From NCBI GenBank assembly GCA_009775605.1, contig VSPV01000044.1, positions 1 through 17,820 on the forward strand: a DNA stretch of 17,820 nucleotides. The letters are read 5' to 3'. This document shows positions 5,600 through 14,843 of this stretch, in pieces (the stretch's first letter is position 1; each line of letters starts with the position of its first letter). This stretch comes from Paramuribaculum sp. Its GTDB lineage: Bacteria; Bacteroidota; Bacteroidia; Bacteroidales; Muribaculaceae. A program made the position numbers and the translations under genes. The notes under the pieces were generated by a model. It did not search any database. It saw nothing but the letters and a program-made list of their open reading frames with translations, and was not told the DNA's origin.

Positions 5600-8470
5600 C
5601 TACCCGGCATTGAGTTCGGCGCGGATGAATTCGGCGGTGGGGGAATTGCCGGCGGCGATTTCCTCAGGGGTTCCGGCGGCTATTATGCGGCCGCCTTCGC
5701 TGCCACCGTCGGGACCCATGTCTATCACATAGTCGGCGCATTTTATCACATCAAGATTATGCTCTATGACCAATACGGTGTTTCCTTTGTCGACGAGACG
5801 GTTGAATACGTCGAGAAGCACGCGTATGTCCTCGAAATGAAGGCCGGTAGTGGGTTCGTCGAGTATGAAGAGGGTTTTGCCGGTGTCGCGTTTCGATAGT
5901 TCCGCAGCGAGTTTCACACGCTGGTTCTCGCCTCCCGAGAGGGTTGATGAAGGCTGACCGAGCTTGATATAGCCGAGGCCTATGTCCTGAAGCACTTTGA
6001 TCTTTCGCAGGATGGAGGGGACGGCTTCGAAGAATTCCACGGCCTGGTTTATGGTCATGTCCAGCACGTCGGCTATGGATTTGCCCTTGAAGCGCACCTC
6101 GAGTGTCTCGCGGTTGTAGCGTTTACCGCCGCACACCTCGCAGGGCACGAGCACATCCGGCAGGAAATTCATCTCTATGGTGCGGTAGCCGTTGCCGTTG
6201 CAGGCGTCGCACCGCCCTCCCGAGATATTGAAAGAGAAGCGTCCGGGCCGGTAGCCTCTTATTTTGGCTTCCGGCAGATTCACGAAAAGGTTGCGGATGT
6301 CGGAGAACACACCGGTGTAGGTGGCGGGATTGGAGCGGGGTGAACGGCCGAGAGGAGTCTGGTCGACGGTCACCACTTTATCTATGTTCTCAATTCCGAG
6401 CAGCTGACGGTAGGGGAGCGGTTGCTGCTGCGAGCGGTAGAAGCGGCGCGAGAGGATGGGCTGCAGGGTGGCGTTGACCAGCGATGACTTTCCGCTGCCC
6501 GACACGCCTGCCACACAGGTGAGGGTGCCCAGCGGGAGCGTAAGGTCCACATTCTTGAGGTTGTGGCCGGATGCGCCTTCGAGTTTCAGGAACTTTCCGT
6601 TGCCGGGACGTCTCTGCGCGGGAATCTCTATGCTTTTGCTTCCCGTTAGATATGATGCGGTGAGAGTAGCGGTCTCAAGCATCTTGGCGGGAGTACCCTG
6701 GAACACCACTTCACCTCCCTTTCGGCCGGCTTTGGGACCGATGTCCACTATATAGTCGGCCTCCAGCATCATGTCTTTGTCGTGCTCCACCACTATTATG
6801 GAATTGGAGGCGTCGCGCAGCTTTTTCAGCGACGTGATAAGACGGTGATTGTCGCGCTGATGCAGGCCGATACTCGGCTCGTCGAGAATGTAGAGCACAT
6901 TTACAAGCTCCGAGCCTATCTGCGTGGCGAGTCTTATGCGCTGGCTTTCTCCGCCCGACAGTGTGGCCGAACGGCGGTCGAGCGAGAGGTAAGAAAGGCC
7001 TACGTCCACCAGAAACGACAGGCGTGTGCGTATTTCCTTTACTATTTCGCGAGCTATCAGAGCCTGAGTCGGCGACAGTCGTTGCTCGAATGTGGAGGCC
7101 CACCGGTAAAGCTCGCCGATGTCCATGCGGGTGAGTTCGGCGATGTTCTTTCCGTCGACAAAGAAATGAAGAGCCTCGCGGTTGAGGCGCTGTCCGTGGC
7201 ATTCGGGGCACTCAACCTTGGAGAAGAACTGTTCGCTCCAGTTGCGTGCGGCCGCTCCGGCATCGTCATCGCGCTGCATCTCCAGATACTTCACAAGGCC
7301 CTCATAGGTCAGGAAGTAGTTGTTCATTGACATGGTGCCGTTTTCAATCACCAGCCGTTCGTCGGTGCCGTCGAAGATGTCGTTGAGCGCATCTTCACTT
7401 ATCTCGGATATCGGCGTCTTGAGAGTGTGGCCATATTTCTTTAGTATGGCCTCAATCTGCCAGAATATCATGGGGTTGCGATATTTCCCCAGCGGCACGA
7501 TTCCGCCGGCGTGTATGGAAAGCGACGGGTCGGGCATCACCTTCTCGCGGTCGACCTCGTTGACATAGCCGAGGCCTTTGCAGCGGGGACACGCGCCCTG
7601 CGGTGAGTTGAACGAGAAGTTGTGGGGAGCGGGTTCGCGGTAGCTGAGGCCCGTGGCGGGATCCATGAGCTGCTGCGAGTAATGGCTTACGGCGTCGGCG
7701 TCCACATCGTAGATCATCATCTGCTTCTCGCCCTGACGCAATGCTTCATCCACGGTTTCGCGCAGACGGGTGGTATCCTTGGCCGAGGCCTTCAGACGGT
7801 CTATCACAAGCTCCACGGAATGGTTCTTGTAGCGGTCGAGCTTCATGCCGGGAGTGATTTCGCGGAGTTCGCCGTCCACTCTCACGGTCAGGTAGCCTTT
7901 CTTACGGAGGGATTCGAAAAGCTCTTTATAATGGCCCTTGCGGTTTTTCACAAGGGGAGCGAGGATGTAGATTTTCTTACCCTCGAATTTGGTGAGAATC
8001 AGGTCAAGGATTTTCTCCTCGGTGTATTTTACCATCGGTTCGCCCGAGAGATAGCTCACGGCCTGACCGATGCGGGCATAGAGCAGTCGCAGGAAGTCGT
8101 AGATTTCCGTAGTGGTGCCGATGGTGCTTCGCGGGTTGCGGTTTACGGTTTTCTGCTCGATGGCTATTACCGGACTCAGTCCGGTGATTTTGTCTACGTC
8201 GGGACGCTCGAGATTGCCAAGCATGTTGCGGGCGTAGGTGCTGAATGTTTCTATATAGCGTCGCTGGCCCTCGGCATAGATGGTGTCGAATGCCAGGGAT
8301 GACTTGCCGCTGCCGCTCAGACCGGTTATGACGGTGAGGGCATTGTGCGGTATGCTCACGTCGATGTTCTTGAGGTTATTGACTCTCGCGCCATAAACCT
8401 CAAGAGTGTCGAGCGGGCCATCGGTCACGATGTTTTCCTCGAACTTTTCAGTATGCTCCTTATCTTTCAT
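5600..8470 (-). CDS. uvrA: Excinuclease ABC subunit A
   Basis: UvrA is the damage-sensing ATPase of nucleotide excision repair; it dimerises, binds distorted DNA and loads UvrB. From the ATG at 8470 it has 956 aa, normal for the family. Both ABC modules are complete: Walker A GLSGSGKS (50-57) and GVSGSGKS, signatures LSGGESQRIRLA and LSGGENQRVKLA, Walker B ending ILDEPSIGLH and ILDEPTTGLH. Zinc-binding cysteine pairs are present at CPRC, CPEC, and CDAC/CEVC; the last pair forms the C-terminal finger needed for damage discrimination. An in-frame TTG at 8488 would add six residues, but ATG at 8470 is preferred because it leaves only an 11-bp overlap with the end of the upstream transglycosylase gene. 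It is the last gene of the leftward unit. Bacteroidota often carry two uvrA copies; whether this is the main one cannot be told here. Confidence 0.97.
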   Translation of the reverse strand: MKDKEHTEKFEENIVTDGPLDTLEVYGARVNNLKNIDVSIPHNALTVITGLSGSGKSSLAFDTIYAEGQRRYIETFSTYARNMLGNLERPDVDKITGLSPVIAIEQKTVNRNPRSTIGTTTEIYDFLRLLYARIGQAVSYLSGEPMVKYTEEKILDLILTKFEGKKIYILAPLVKNRKGHYKELFESLRKKGYLTVRVDGELREITPGMKLDRYKNHSVELVIDRLKASAKDTTRLRETVDEALRQGEKQMMIYDVDADAVSHYSQQLMDPATGLSYREPAPHNFSFNSPQGACPRCKGLGYVNEVDREKVMPDPSLSIHAGGIVPLGKYRNPMIFWQIEAILKKYGHTLKTPISEISEDALNDIFDGTDERLVIENGTMSMNNYFLTYEGLVKYLEMQRDDDAGAAARNWSEQFFSKVECPECHGQRLNREALHFFVDGKNIAELTRMDIGELYRWASTFEQRLSPTQALIAREIVKEIRTRLSFLVDVGLSYLSLDRRSATLSGGESQRIRLATQIGSELVNVLYILDEPSIGLHQRDNHRLITSLKKLRDASNSIIVVEHDKDMMLEADYIVDIGPKAGRKGGEVVFQGTPAKMLETATLTASYLTGSKSIEIPAQRRPGNGKFLKLEGASGHNLKNVDLTLPLGTLTCVAGVSGSGKSSLVNATLQPILSRRFYRSQQQPLPYRQLLGIENIDKVVTVDQTPLGRSPRSNPATYTGVFSDIRNLFVNLPEAKIRGYRPGRFSFNISGGRCDACNGNGYRTIEMNFLPDVLVPCEVCGGKRYNRETLEVRFKGKSIADVLDMTINQAVEFFEAVPSILRKIKVLQDIGLGYIKLGQPSSTLSGGENQRVKLAAELSKRDTGKTLFILDEPTTGLHFEDIRVLLDVFNRLVDKGNTVLVIEHNLDVIKCADYVIDMGPDGGSEGGRIIAAGTPEEIAAGNSPTAEFIRAELNAG

Positions 8471-9407
8471 TAATCCAGTTATGGTCAAAGACTTTAAGTT
8501 TGGACGGGTCGGTGGTTCTCTGCAGGGATGCTTTGGTGGGAATCAGCACCTTGTAGGCTTTGCCCGTTTTGTTTGGAAGCGATTTGGCGCGTATCCAGGG
8601 ATTGTTGTCGCGCAGAATCAGGTAGTTTATACCCTGTTCCTGTGCCCATGTAGGCCAGTCTTCCACAGGATAATCCACAGTCACCGTCTTGTATTCGAGC
8701 GGCTGGTAGAGCTGGTCGGCCGTGAGATTGAAGCCATATTTAGCGGGGTGCTCCATAATCTCCTTCATGGCCAGAAGACGGAACATATAGCGCGAGGTTT
8801 CCTCTACCAGATAAAGATCCAAGGCGCTGGATGCCTGCTGTGCCTCGAGTTCGCGGCTCACACGGGCCACTCCCGTATTGTAGGATGCGGCGGCCGATTC
8901 CCAGTTGCCGAAACGGTTGTAGCTTGATTTGAGATAGCGGGCGGCGGCTGCCGTGGCTTTTTCAAGATTGTAGCGTTCGTCAACGTAGTCGTTGATTTCA
9001 AGGCCGTACTCTTTTCCGGCCGAGGGTATGAACTGCCAGAAACCGGCAGCCTTTGCGGGAGAGTAAGCGCGTGGATTGAGATAGCTCTCGATGCAAGCCA
9101 GGTAAGCAAGATCGGTAGGAACGCCGTTGGCCTTCAGTATGGGCATTATTACGGGGAAATATCTGTTGGCGCGTTTGATGGTGAGGAGTGTGTTGCCGTG
9201 GGTGTAGACCATCGACGTCAGTTCCCGGTCGTAGCGTTCCCAGAGGTCGGGACGGTCAAGCTTTACGGCTTTCCCTGCAAATTCCACTTTGGAGGGAATC
9301 ACAGGATTTACTACGGGGGCTGATTCAAGTCGTTGCTGCTGGGCATAGGCCGTACACGACATGAATGGGAAAGAAAGAATCAGAAGATAGTTTATGTAAC
9401 GTTTCAT
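8460..9407 (-). CDS. Periplasmic GH23 lytic transglycosylase (MltD-like)
   Basis: A 315-aa secreted murein lytic transglycosylase that cleaves the glycan between MurNAc and GlcNAc with 1,6-anhydro product formation. A signal peptide covers about residues 1-22 (hydrophobic core, then AYA before QQQ); FMSC at 15-18 is a weak lipobox alternative. The SLT domain shows the catalytic Glu in LACIESYLNP (E107), followed by AAGFWQFIPSAGKEYGL, the AAARYL helix and AAASYNTG, all hallmarks of the family. Unlike E. coli MltD no LysM repeats follow; the C-terminal 100 residues are a separate Bacteroidota-type tail. It overlaps the uvrA start and follows rlmB by 59 bp. The family assignment is sound; the MltD label is by similarity only. 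Confidence 0.92.
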   Translation of the reverse strand: MKRYINYLLILSFPFMSCTAYAQQQRLESAPVVNPVIPSKVEFAGKAVKLDRPDLWERYDRELTSMVYTHGNTLLTIKRANRYFPVIMPILKANGVPTDLAYLACIESYLNPRAYSPAKAAGFWQFIPSAGKEYGLEINDYVDERYNLEKATAAAARYLKSSYNRFGNWESAAASYNTGVARVSRELEAQQASSALDLYLVEETSRYMFRLLAMKEIMEHPAKYGFNLTADQLYQPLEYKTVTVDYPVEDWPTWAQEQGINYLILRDNNPWIRAKSLPNKTGKAYKVLIPTKASLQRTTDPSKLKVFDHNWINER

Positions 9408-9466
9408 CAGTCAGGTATTTGGTTTGGATGGTTTTAATGAGAAGGAAGTGTCTGGAGGAGTCCGGG

Positions 9467-10222
9467 TCAGATTACTTCGAGATTGGCTTTCAGTCGCTGC
9501 CGGACAACTTCGTACATAAGAACACCGGCAGCGACGGATACGTTCAGCGACCCTATGTGGCCGAACATGGGAATGGATACGAATGTGTCGCACTCTTTCA
9601 GCACTTCCGGACTGATGCCGGTGTCCTCGGCGCCGAGCACAAGGGCTGTCGGCACGGTATAGTCGGCCGTGGTATAATTGATGTCGGCTTTCTCCGAAAC
9701 GGCCACTACGTTGAAGCCTGACTGGCGCAGGCGCTTCACCGCCGACAGGGTGGTGCGTTCGCGGCAAACCGGCAGATGCATCAGCGCGCCGGCTGAGGTC
9801 TTTACGGCGTCTCCTCCAACACTCACGCTGCCGTGCTCGGGAATCACTATGGCGTCGGCTCCCGCGCACTCGGCCGTACGGGCTATGGCACCGAAGTTTC
9901 TCACATCAGTGATGCCGTCGAGCACTATCACAAAGGGAAGTACTCCGGCCTCGAAAAGCTCGGGTACGAGATTGTCGATGGAATGATAGGTGATGGCCGA
10001 CATCATGGCTATCACGCCCTGATGGTTCTTGCGGGTGATGCGGTTGAGACGCTCCTCGGGCACACGCTGCACCACGAGCCTGTTTTCGCGCGCGAGGGCA
10101 AGAAGTTCTGTTGCAAGAGGCCCCGAAAGGTCTTTCCGTACAAACAGCTTGTCTATTTCTTTACCGGCCTCGATGGCTTCCATCACAGCTCTCAGACCGA
10201 AGATGTAATCGTTTGGTTGCAT
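9467..10222 (-). CDS. rlmB: 23S rRNA 2'-O-ribose methyltransferase, RlmB/TrmH family
   Basis: A 251-aa SPOUT methyltransferase that uses S-adenosylmethionine to methylate a ribose 2'-OH; RlmB modifies G2251 of 23S rRNA in E. coli. The N-terminal substrate-binding domain (about 5-78) ends KNHQGVIAM, typical of this group. The trefoil-knot catalytic domain has motif 1 DGITDVRNFGAIARTAECAG (102-121, with N109 and R115), motif 2 LVLGAEDTGIS (194-204) and motif 3 IPMFGHIGSLNVSVAAG (217-233). All catalytic positions are present. It lies 43 bp downstream of recN. Target identity among related TrmH-type enzymes (G2251 or another site) is inferred from length and the N-terminal domain. Confidence 0.92.
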   Translation of the reverse strand: MQPNDYIFGLRAVMEAIEAGKEIDKLFVRKDLSGPLATELLALARENRLVVQRVPEERLNRITRKNHQGVIAMMSAITYHSIDNLVPELFEAGVLPFVIVLDGITDVRNFGAIARTAECAGADAIVIPEHGSVSVGGDAVKTSAGALMHLPVCRERTTLSAVKRLRQSGFNVVAVSEKADINYTTADYTVPTALVLGAEDTGISPEVLKECDTFVSIPMFGHIGSLNVSVAAGVLMYEVVRQRLKANLEVI

Positions 10223-10265
10223 TATTTAGGGTATTTTATATTAGAAAAACAGGAGGGGAAATAGT

Positions 10266-11933
10266 TTAGGAAAGCCCTAAGAGTTTTCCGGCGGTATGTC
10301 GCGCCGATTCGTCGTCGGGCGAACCTGACAGCATCAGTGCCAGCTCGTCGATTCGCCTTTCCGGGGTCAGGCGTTCCATGCGGGTGTGGGTTGATAGGTC
10401 GTCATCCTCTTTAAACACTTTGAAATGCACTTTGCCTTTAGCGGCTACCTGAGGCAGATGAGTAATGGCTATCACCTGCAGTCCGGTGGCAAGGTCAAGC
10501 ATCATCAGGCCCATACGGTTGGCTACGTCGCCCGACACTCCAGTGTCAACTTCGTCGAATATGATTGACGGAAGTTCTATGCGGTTGGCGATAATGGACT
10601 TTATGGAGAGCATTATGCGCGATATCTCGCCTCCCGAGGCCGCTCCGCCTACCGGTATGGGTTCCTGGTTCTTATTGAAGGCAAACCGGAATTCCACGGA
10701 GTCCATTCCCGTGGGGCCGAGTTCGGAGGGCTCGACCGCAATGTTTACCTGAAGATTTTTCATGCCAAGGGGGCGTGCGGTTTCTATCAGCTTCTCTCCG
10801 AAATCATGGGCTGCCTCCGAACGGCGTTCGGAAATGGTGCGGGCCAGTTCCCGTGCGCGCGATTTGGCGCGCTTGGCCTGTGTCTCAAGCCGCAGGGCAA
10901 GAGAATCCGCTTCCGCGAGATGACTCAAGCGGTGTTCAAGCCGGTCGCGTATCGCAATCAGCTCCGATTCGGTTTCCACGCCATGTTTCCTCATCATGGC
11001 CCTTATTTCGGTTATACGGGCATCGGCAATCTCAAGTTCCGAGGGGTCAACGAGAATGGAGGCGTCGATTGTCTCAACAGTCTCGGCTATATCGTTAAGC
11101 TCTATACTTGCCGATTCCAGCCTGTCAAGTAGATTCTGGTTGCGGACACTTTCGGTATAGGTTTCCAGATCAGCTATGGCGTCGCGGGCCGTTTCTATAA
11201 GCGAAAGTATATTGCTGTCGCCGGTTTTCAGAGCCTCAAGGGCTTCGTTTGCCAGGCTCTTGCCACGCGTGGAATCGGCGAGCTGGTCGCGCGACTGTTC
11301 GAGCGTGTCAAGTTCGCCGGGGTGGAGATTAAGTTCTTCGAGCTGTTCAAGCTGGAACTGCATGAAATCGGCGTTTGCCTTGTCGCGCTCCACTCCTGCC
11401 TTGAAGACCTTGAGCTTATGGAGAGCCTCACGGAAGGAGGAGTAGAGTTTGCCATATTCCTCGAGCAACTGTTGGTTGGAGGCAAGGGCGTCGATTACAT
11501 TGAGCTGAAAATCGGGTGTTGCAAGAAGCTGGTTCTGATGCTGTGAGTGAATGTCGACCAGATGCAGTCCTACTTCCCGTAGCAGAGTGAGATTCACAGG
11601 GGTATCGTTGATGAAGGCTCTTGATCTGCCACCGGGAGAAATCTCGCGCCGGAGAATACACGTGGTGGGGTCGAAATCCACGTCGGCCCCTTTAAGAATA
11701 TCTGCCAACGGTGTGGTGGGTGACAGGCTGAAAGTGCCTTCTATCACCGATTTCATGTCTTCACGGCGTATGGCTTTGGTGTCGGTGCGTCCGCCGAGCA
11801 GCATTGACAGCGCGCCGATAATAATGGACTTACCGGCACCGGTCTCGCCGGTAATGATGTTCAGGCCGCTGTCAAATTCGATATCAAGCGAATCTATCAG
11901 GGCATAGTTGGATATATGGAGAGACTTCAGCAT
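10266..11933 (-). CDS. recN: DNA repair ATPase RecN
   Basis: RecN is an SMC-like ATPase acting at double-strand breaks together with RecA. The ATG at 11933 gives 555 aa and starts MLKSLHISNYALIDSLDIEF, the conserved family opening; a longer frame reaching 12002 would run 22 codons into the preceding gene and is rejected. Walker A GETGAGKS is at 29-36. The middle (about 150-390) is a long charged coiled coil, and the C-terminal half holds the ABC signature ASGGEISRIMLSIKS, Walker B IIFDEVDTGVSG and the His loop ITHLPQVAAKG. The head-coil-head layout is complete. Its start is 1 bp after the stop of the porD-like gene, so translation is probably coupled. No LexA box is evident at this internal operon position. 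Confidence 0.97.
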   Translation of the reverse strand: MLKSLHISNYALIDSLDIEFDSGLNIITGETGAGKSIIIGALSMLLGGRTDTKAIRREDMKSVIEGTFSLSPTTPLADILKGADVDFDPTTCILRREISPGGRSRAFINDTPVNLTLLREVGLHLVDIHSQHQNQLLATPDFQLNVIDALASNQQLLEEYGKLYSSFREALHKLKVFKAGVERDKANADFMQFQLEQLEELNLHPGELDTLEQSRDQLADSTRGKSLANEALEALKTGDSNILSLIETARDAIADLETYTESVRNQNLLDRLESASIELNDIAETVETIDASILVDPSELEIADARITEIRAMMRKHGVETESELIAIRDRLEHRLSHLAEADSLALRLETQAKRAKSRARELARTISERRSEAAHDFGEKLIETARPLGMKNLQVNIAVEPSELGPTGMDSVEFRFAFNKNQEPIPVGGAASGGEISRIMLSIKSIIANRIELPSIIFDEVDTGVSGDVANRMGLMMLDLATGLQVIAITHLPQVAAKGKVHFKVFKEDDDLSTHTRMERLTPERRIDELALMLSGSPDDESARHTAGKLLGLS

Positions 11934-11934
11934 T

Positions 11935-12849
11935 TTATTCTGGATTGGAGGGGTGGAGAATAGCCGAGAGCCTGGCGTTCTCAGCCGGATAAATATTTTC
12001 AAGTATTTCGTAGGCCCGTTTACGCTCGCTTTCCGCTCCGCGGCTGTAGACGTTTATCAGTTCGTCGAGTTTTGAGTCGTGGAACATTGTCAGCGCTACC
12101 GAAAAAGGAGCCATTTCATTGACCTTGCTCAGCGTGGCGAGTGACGATGTAATGGCGTCGCGGCCTTTGTCTGGGCTCAGGGACATTACGTCGAGTCCGT
12201 TGCGATGATATTCATAGCTCATGTCGCGCAGGGCAGCCGGTGCGGCGGCTGAAAGGGCCTCGGCTATGGCCGCGCGGTTTCGGTTGTCGTCAAACATGCG
12301 CCATCCGCTTGAACCGCTTGCCTGGGCCTGCTGCACTATGGAGGCCATGCGTTCTACATACGGCTGGCCTCCGCGGGGAGAGAATGAATCGAAGTCAAGA
12401 GCCAATATGAGATAGGCATAGAAATCGAGGAGCGCCGTGAGATTGCTCTCCACGGTGGTTTCCGAAAACGTCAGGCGGTCCGCCGGACGGAAAGGAAATG
12501 CGATGTGCTCATCCTTGATGTTGAGCAGCGTGGAATTATAGGAGCTGTTGAAAACCGGGCGCACCGACTGCACCTGAAGCTCGCCTGAAACCACACCGTC
12601 GTTATAACCCGTGACGGTGAGGAAGAGACGGCATCCGATTCTTTCGTTAACTGCGAACTTCGTGTCTGTGAACCGGGTGTGGTTCATGTAATCGCTTACA
12701 GTCTGCTGCAGCTCTGTGAAAATCTCCTCACGGGTGTCCGACAGCTGGTCAGTGTTAACCTCTACCTTACAGTCAAGTTCCTGCGCCAAGACACCCGCGG
12801 CCGTAAAAACGGCCGCAAGAACAGTGAGTGCAATCCGGGCGAGGTTCAT
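11935..12849 (-). CDS. porD: PorD-like protein (DUF4835)
   Basis: A 304-aa exported protein of the DUF4835 family, called PorD in Porphyromonas gingivalis, where it is linked to type IX secretion and gingipain export. Residues 1-22 form a signal peptide with likely cleavage after VLA, giving a mature start QELDCKVEVN, a recognisable family opening. The body is mixed, with the conserved-looking stretches NERIGCRLFLTVTGY, FPFRPADRLTFSETTVESNL and LDFYAYLILALDFDSFSPRGG. The last section (about 250-290) is a helical region with YEILENIYPAENAR. It lies between coaBC (8 bp) and recN (1 bp); the gene order coaBC-porD-recN is common in Bacteroidota to my knowledge. The function in this organism is inferred; family members occur also where type IX secretion is poorly characterised. 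Confidence 0.88.
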   Translation of the reverse strand: MNLARIALTVLAAVFTAAGVLAQELDCKVEVNTDQLSDTREEIFTELQQTVSDYMNHTRFTDTKFAVNERIGCRLFLTVTGYNDGVVSGELQVQSVRPVFNSSYNSTLLNIKDEHIAFPFRPADRLTFSETTVESNLTALLDFYAYLILALDFDSFSPRGGQPYVERMASIVQQAQASGSSGWRMFDDNRNRAAIAEALSAAAPAALRDMSYEYHRNGLDVMSLSPDKGRDAITSSLATLSKVNEMAPFSVALTMFHDSKLDELINVYSRGAESERKRAYEILENIYPAENARLSAILHPSNPE

Positions 12850-12857
12850 CAGTTGGG

Positions 12858-14057
12858 TCAGTGTAATTTTATGATTTCGTCAAGAATGTCTACGGCCACT
12901 TCGCGCTTTGACTTCACGGGAAAGCGCAGAGGCTCTGCTCCCTGACGGAAGATGGTGATTTTGTTTGTGTCCGTGCCGAAGCCAGCCTGAGGGTCGCGGA
13001 GGGAGTTCAGCACGATCATGTCGAGATTCTTGCTGTGAAGTTTTTTTACTGCGTTGGATTCCTCGCTGTCGGTCTCGAGGGCGAAGCCCACGAGAATCTG
13101 CCCCGGACGTTTCTCCGCGCCGAGAGTGGCGGCTATATCTGGATTCTTGACCAGGGTAATCTGCGGAGGTTCGTTTCCCTCACGTTTGATTTTGGTGCCG
13201 GAGGGATTCGCCGGTGCATAATCGGCCACTGCGGCGCACATTATGGCTATGTCGGTCTCTGGCCATGCTTTCTGGCAGCTGGCGAGCATCTCCCGCGCCG
13301 ATTCCACATGTTCGGTCGTCACCCCTTTTTCAGAAGCCTTGACTGAGACTGGGCCGCTCACGAGAGTGACTTCCGCACCCATGCGCGCGGCGGCATCGGC
13401 TATGGCATAGCCCATCTTTCCGGTGGAGAAATTGCCTATGAAACGCACCGGGTCTATTCGCTCGTAGGTAGGGCCGGCGGTAACCAGCACTTTTTTCCCG
13501 GCAAGGGGCTGCTTGCGCGAGAAAAACTCGTCGAGCACTTCCACGATACGCTCCGGTTCTTCCATGCGTCCGCGTCCGGTAAGATGGCTTGCGAGTTCGC
13601 CTTCAGCCGGTTCGATTATATGATTGCCGTAAGAGCGGAGCAGGGCGAGGTTGGCGGTTGTCGACGGATGGGCCATCATGTCAAGATCCATGGCCGGAGC
13701 CACAAACACCGGGGCTTTCGCCGAGAGATAGGTGGTGACCAGCATATTGTCGGCGATGCCGTGGGCCATTTTGCCTATTGTGCAGGCTGTGGCCGGGGCT
13801 ATTACCATGGCGTCGGCCCACAGGCCTATGTCCACGTGGCTGTGCCATTCGCCGGTATTGGCCGTGAAAAAATCGCATATCACTGGCTTCCCGCTCAGAG
13901 CCGAAAGTGTGACGGGGGTGATAAACTCTTTTCCGGAAGGGGTGATCACGACCTGCACTTCAGCTCCTCTCTTGACAAGAAGCCGCAGAAGAGTCACAGA
14001 CTTGTATGCCGCGATGCCGCCTGTTATTCCGAGGACTATATGTTTGCCTTTTAACAT
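12858..14057 (-). CDS. coaBC: Bifunctional phosphopantothenoylcysteine decarboxylase/synthetase
   Basis: CoaBC joins phosphopantothenate to cysteine (CTP-dependent CoaB) and then decarboxylates the product (FMN-dependent CoaC), two middle steps of coenzyme A synthesis. At 399 aa it has the usual fused length. The CoaC half (1-180) shows ITGGIAAYKS for FMN binding, the catalytic His in HSHVDIG (H74), APATACTIGKMAHGIADNML and the substrate clamp ending GRGRMEEP. The CoaB half (185-399) shows VTAGPTYERIDPVRFIGNFS, MCAAVADYAP and LVKNPDIAATLG. Relative to E. coli the PAMN motif reads PAMD and the clamp Cys (ACGD) reads ASHL. This may be normal for Bacteroidota; see the findings. It overlaps the upstream exonuclease gene by 7 bp. 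Confidence 0.96.
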   Translation of the reverse strand: MLKGKHIVLGITGGIAAYKSVTLLRLLVKRGAEVQVVITPSGKEFITPVTLSALSGKPVICDFFTANTGEWHSHVDIGLWADAMVIAPATACTIGKMAHGIADNMLVTTYLSAKAPVFVAPAMDLDMMAHPSTTANLALLRSYGNHIIEPAEGELASHLTGRGRMEEPERIVEVLDEFFSRKQPLAGKKVLVTAGPTYERIDPVRFIGNFSTGKMGYAIADAAARMGAEVTLVSGPVSVKASEKGVTTEHVESAREMLASCQKAWPETDIAIMCAAVADYAPANPSGTKIKREGNEPPQITLVKNPDIAATLGAEKRPGQILVGFALETDSEESNAVKKLHSKNLDMIVLNSLRDPQAGFGTDTNKITIFRQGAEPLRFPVKSKREVAVDILDEIIKLH

Positions 14058-14836
14058 GATTTCTTATTCTTGGCCTGGTCGATGCGAAGCCTTATTCGTG
14101 CGAATGCGTCTTTGGTGTTCTGAGGGAAGTCACCCTGCATTATCCAGCTATAGTAGCCCGGTTCTTTTCTGAGAACCTCTTCGGCCGGACACCCTTTGTG
14201 CTTGCCGAAGTTGATAATCTCCACATTGTTGTCGTCGTAAATGAGACGGCCGGCGAAGTCAACGTTGCGGTTGTGCGACGAATAGTCGGAAAGCGCGTTC
14301 ACATCGTTGGGCAGATCAGGGTAACGGTCGAGCTGGGCCTTGAGTACCTCGAGCGTGGCTCTTGTGTCGGCATTGGCCGAGTGGGCTGCCTCAAGGTCGC
14401 CTCCGCAGTAGAATCTGTAGGCCGCGGTGAGGTTTCTGGGCTCACGTTTGTGGAATATGGTCTGCACATCCACAAAACGGGCCGTATGGATGTCGATGGG
14501 GACGTCTACACGGTTGAATTCCTCCAGAAGCATCGGAATGTCGAATCTGTTGGAATTGAATCCGGCGATGTCGCAACCGCTGAAGAGTTCGGCCAGCGAT
14601 TTGGCAACCTGACGGAATGTGGGTTCGCCGCACACGTCCTCGTCGGTGATATGGTGTATGGCTGTCGCCTCTGCCGGAATCGGCATCTCGGGATTTATGC
14701 GGCGTGTGCGTTCAATCTCTGTGCCGTCGGGCATCACTTTTATAAGGGAAATCTCCACGATGCGGTCGTGGGTGATGTTGGTGCCGGTAGTCTCCAGATC
14801 GAAGAACACTATTGGTCTTGTGAGTTTCAGTTCCAT
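14051..14836 (-). CDS. DEDDh 3'-5' exonuclease, DnaQ-like
   Basis: A 261-aa exonuclease of the DnaQ/RNase T superfamily, cutting 3' ends of nucleic acids with two metal ions. The five DEDDh residues are visible: D13 and E15 in FFDLETTG, D99 in AGFNSNRFDIP, H152 and D157 in AHSANADTRATLEVL. After the nuclease domain (about 8-172) comes a C-terminal module (about 226-255) with INFGKHKGCPAEEVL and YYSWIMQGDFP, as seen in exonuclease X-type and DUF3820-type tails. It lies 7 bp after dnaN, which suggests a role near the replication fork or in repair, but it is not the canonical polymerase III epsilon by sequence alone. It overlaps coaBC by 7 bp. Confidence 0.9.
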   Translation of the reverse strand: MELKLTRPIVFFDLETTGTNITHDRIVEISLIKVMPDGTEIERTRRINPEMPIPAEATAIHHITDEDVCGEPTFRQVAKSLAELFSGCDIAGFNSNRFDIPMLLEEFNRVDVPIDIHTARFVDVQTIFHKREPRNLTAAYRFYCGGDLEAAHSANADTRATLEVLKAQLDRYPDLPNDVNALSDYSSHNRNVDFAGRLIYDDNNVEIINFGKHKGCPAEEVLRKEPGYYSWIMQGDFPQNTKDAFARIRLRIDQAKNKKSC

Positions 14837-14843
14837 CAGCGGA

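Noticed and set aside
7622..8302. 226-codon plus-strand frame opposite uvrA
   Set aside because: Antisense shadow; the codon phase of uvrA explains its openness.
8471..8488. Longer uvrA start at a TTG codon at 8488
   Set aside because: It adds six residues with no family similarity and deepens the overlap with the transglycosylase gene; the ATG at 8470 is the natural start.
9411..9869. 152-codon minus-strand frame overlapping rlmB
   Set aside because: Arg/Ser-rich composition typical of a shadow frame in GC-rich DNA; rlmB with all three SPOUT motifs occupies the region.
11934..12002. N-terminal extension of recN into the porD-like gene
   Set aside because: The family's conserved opening MLKSLHISNY begins at the ATG at 11933, one base after the preceding stop.
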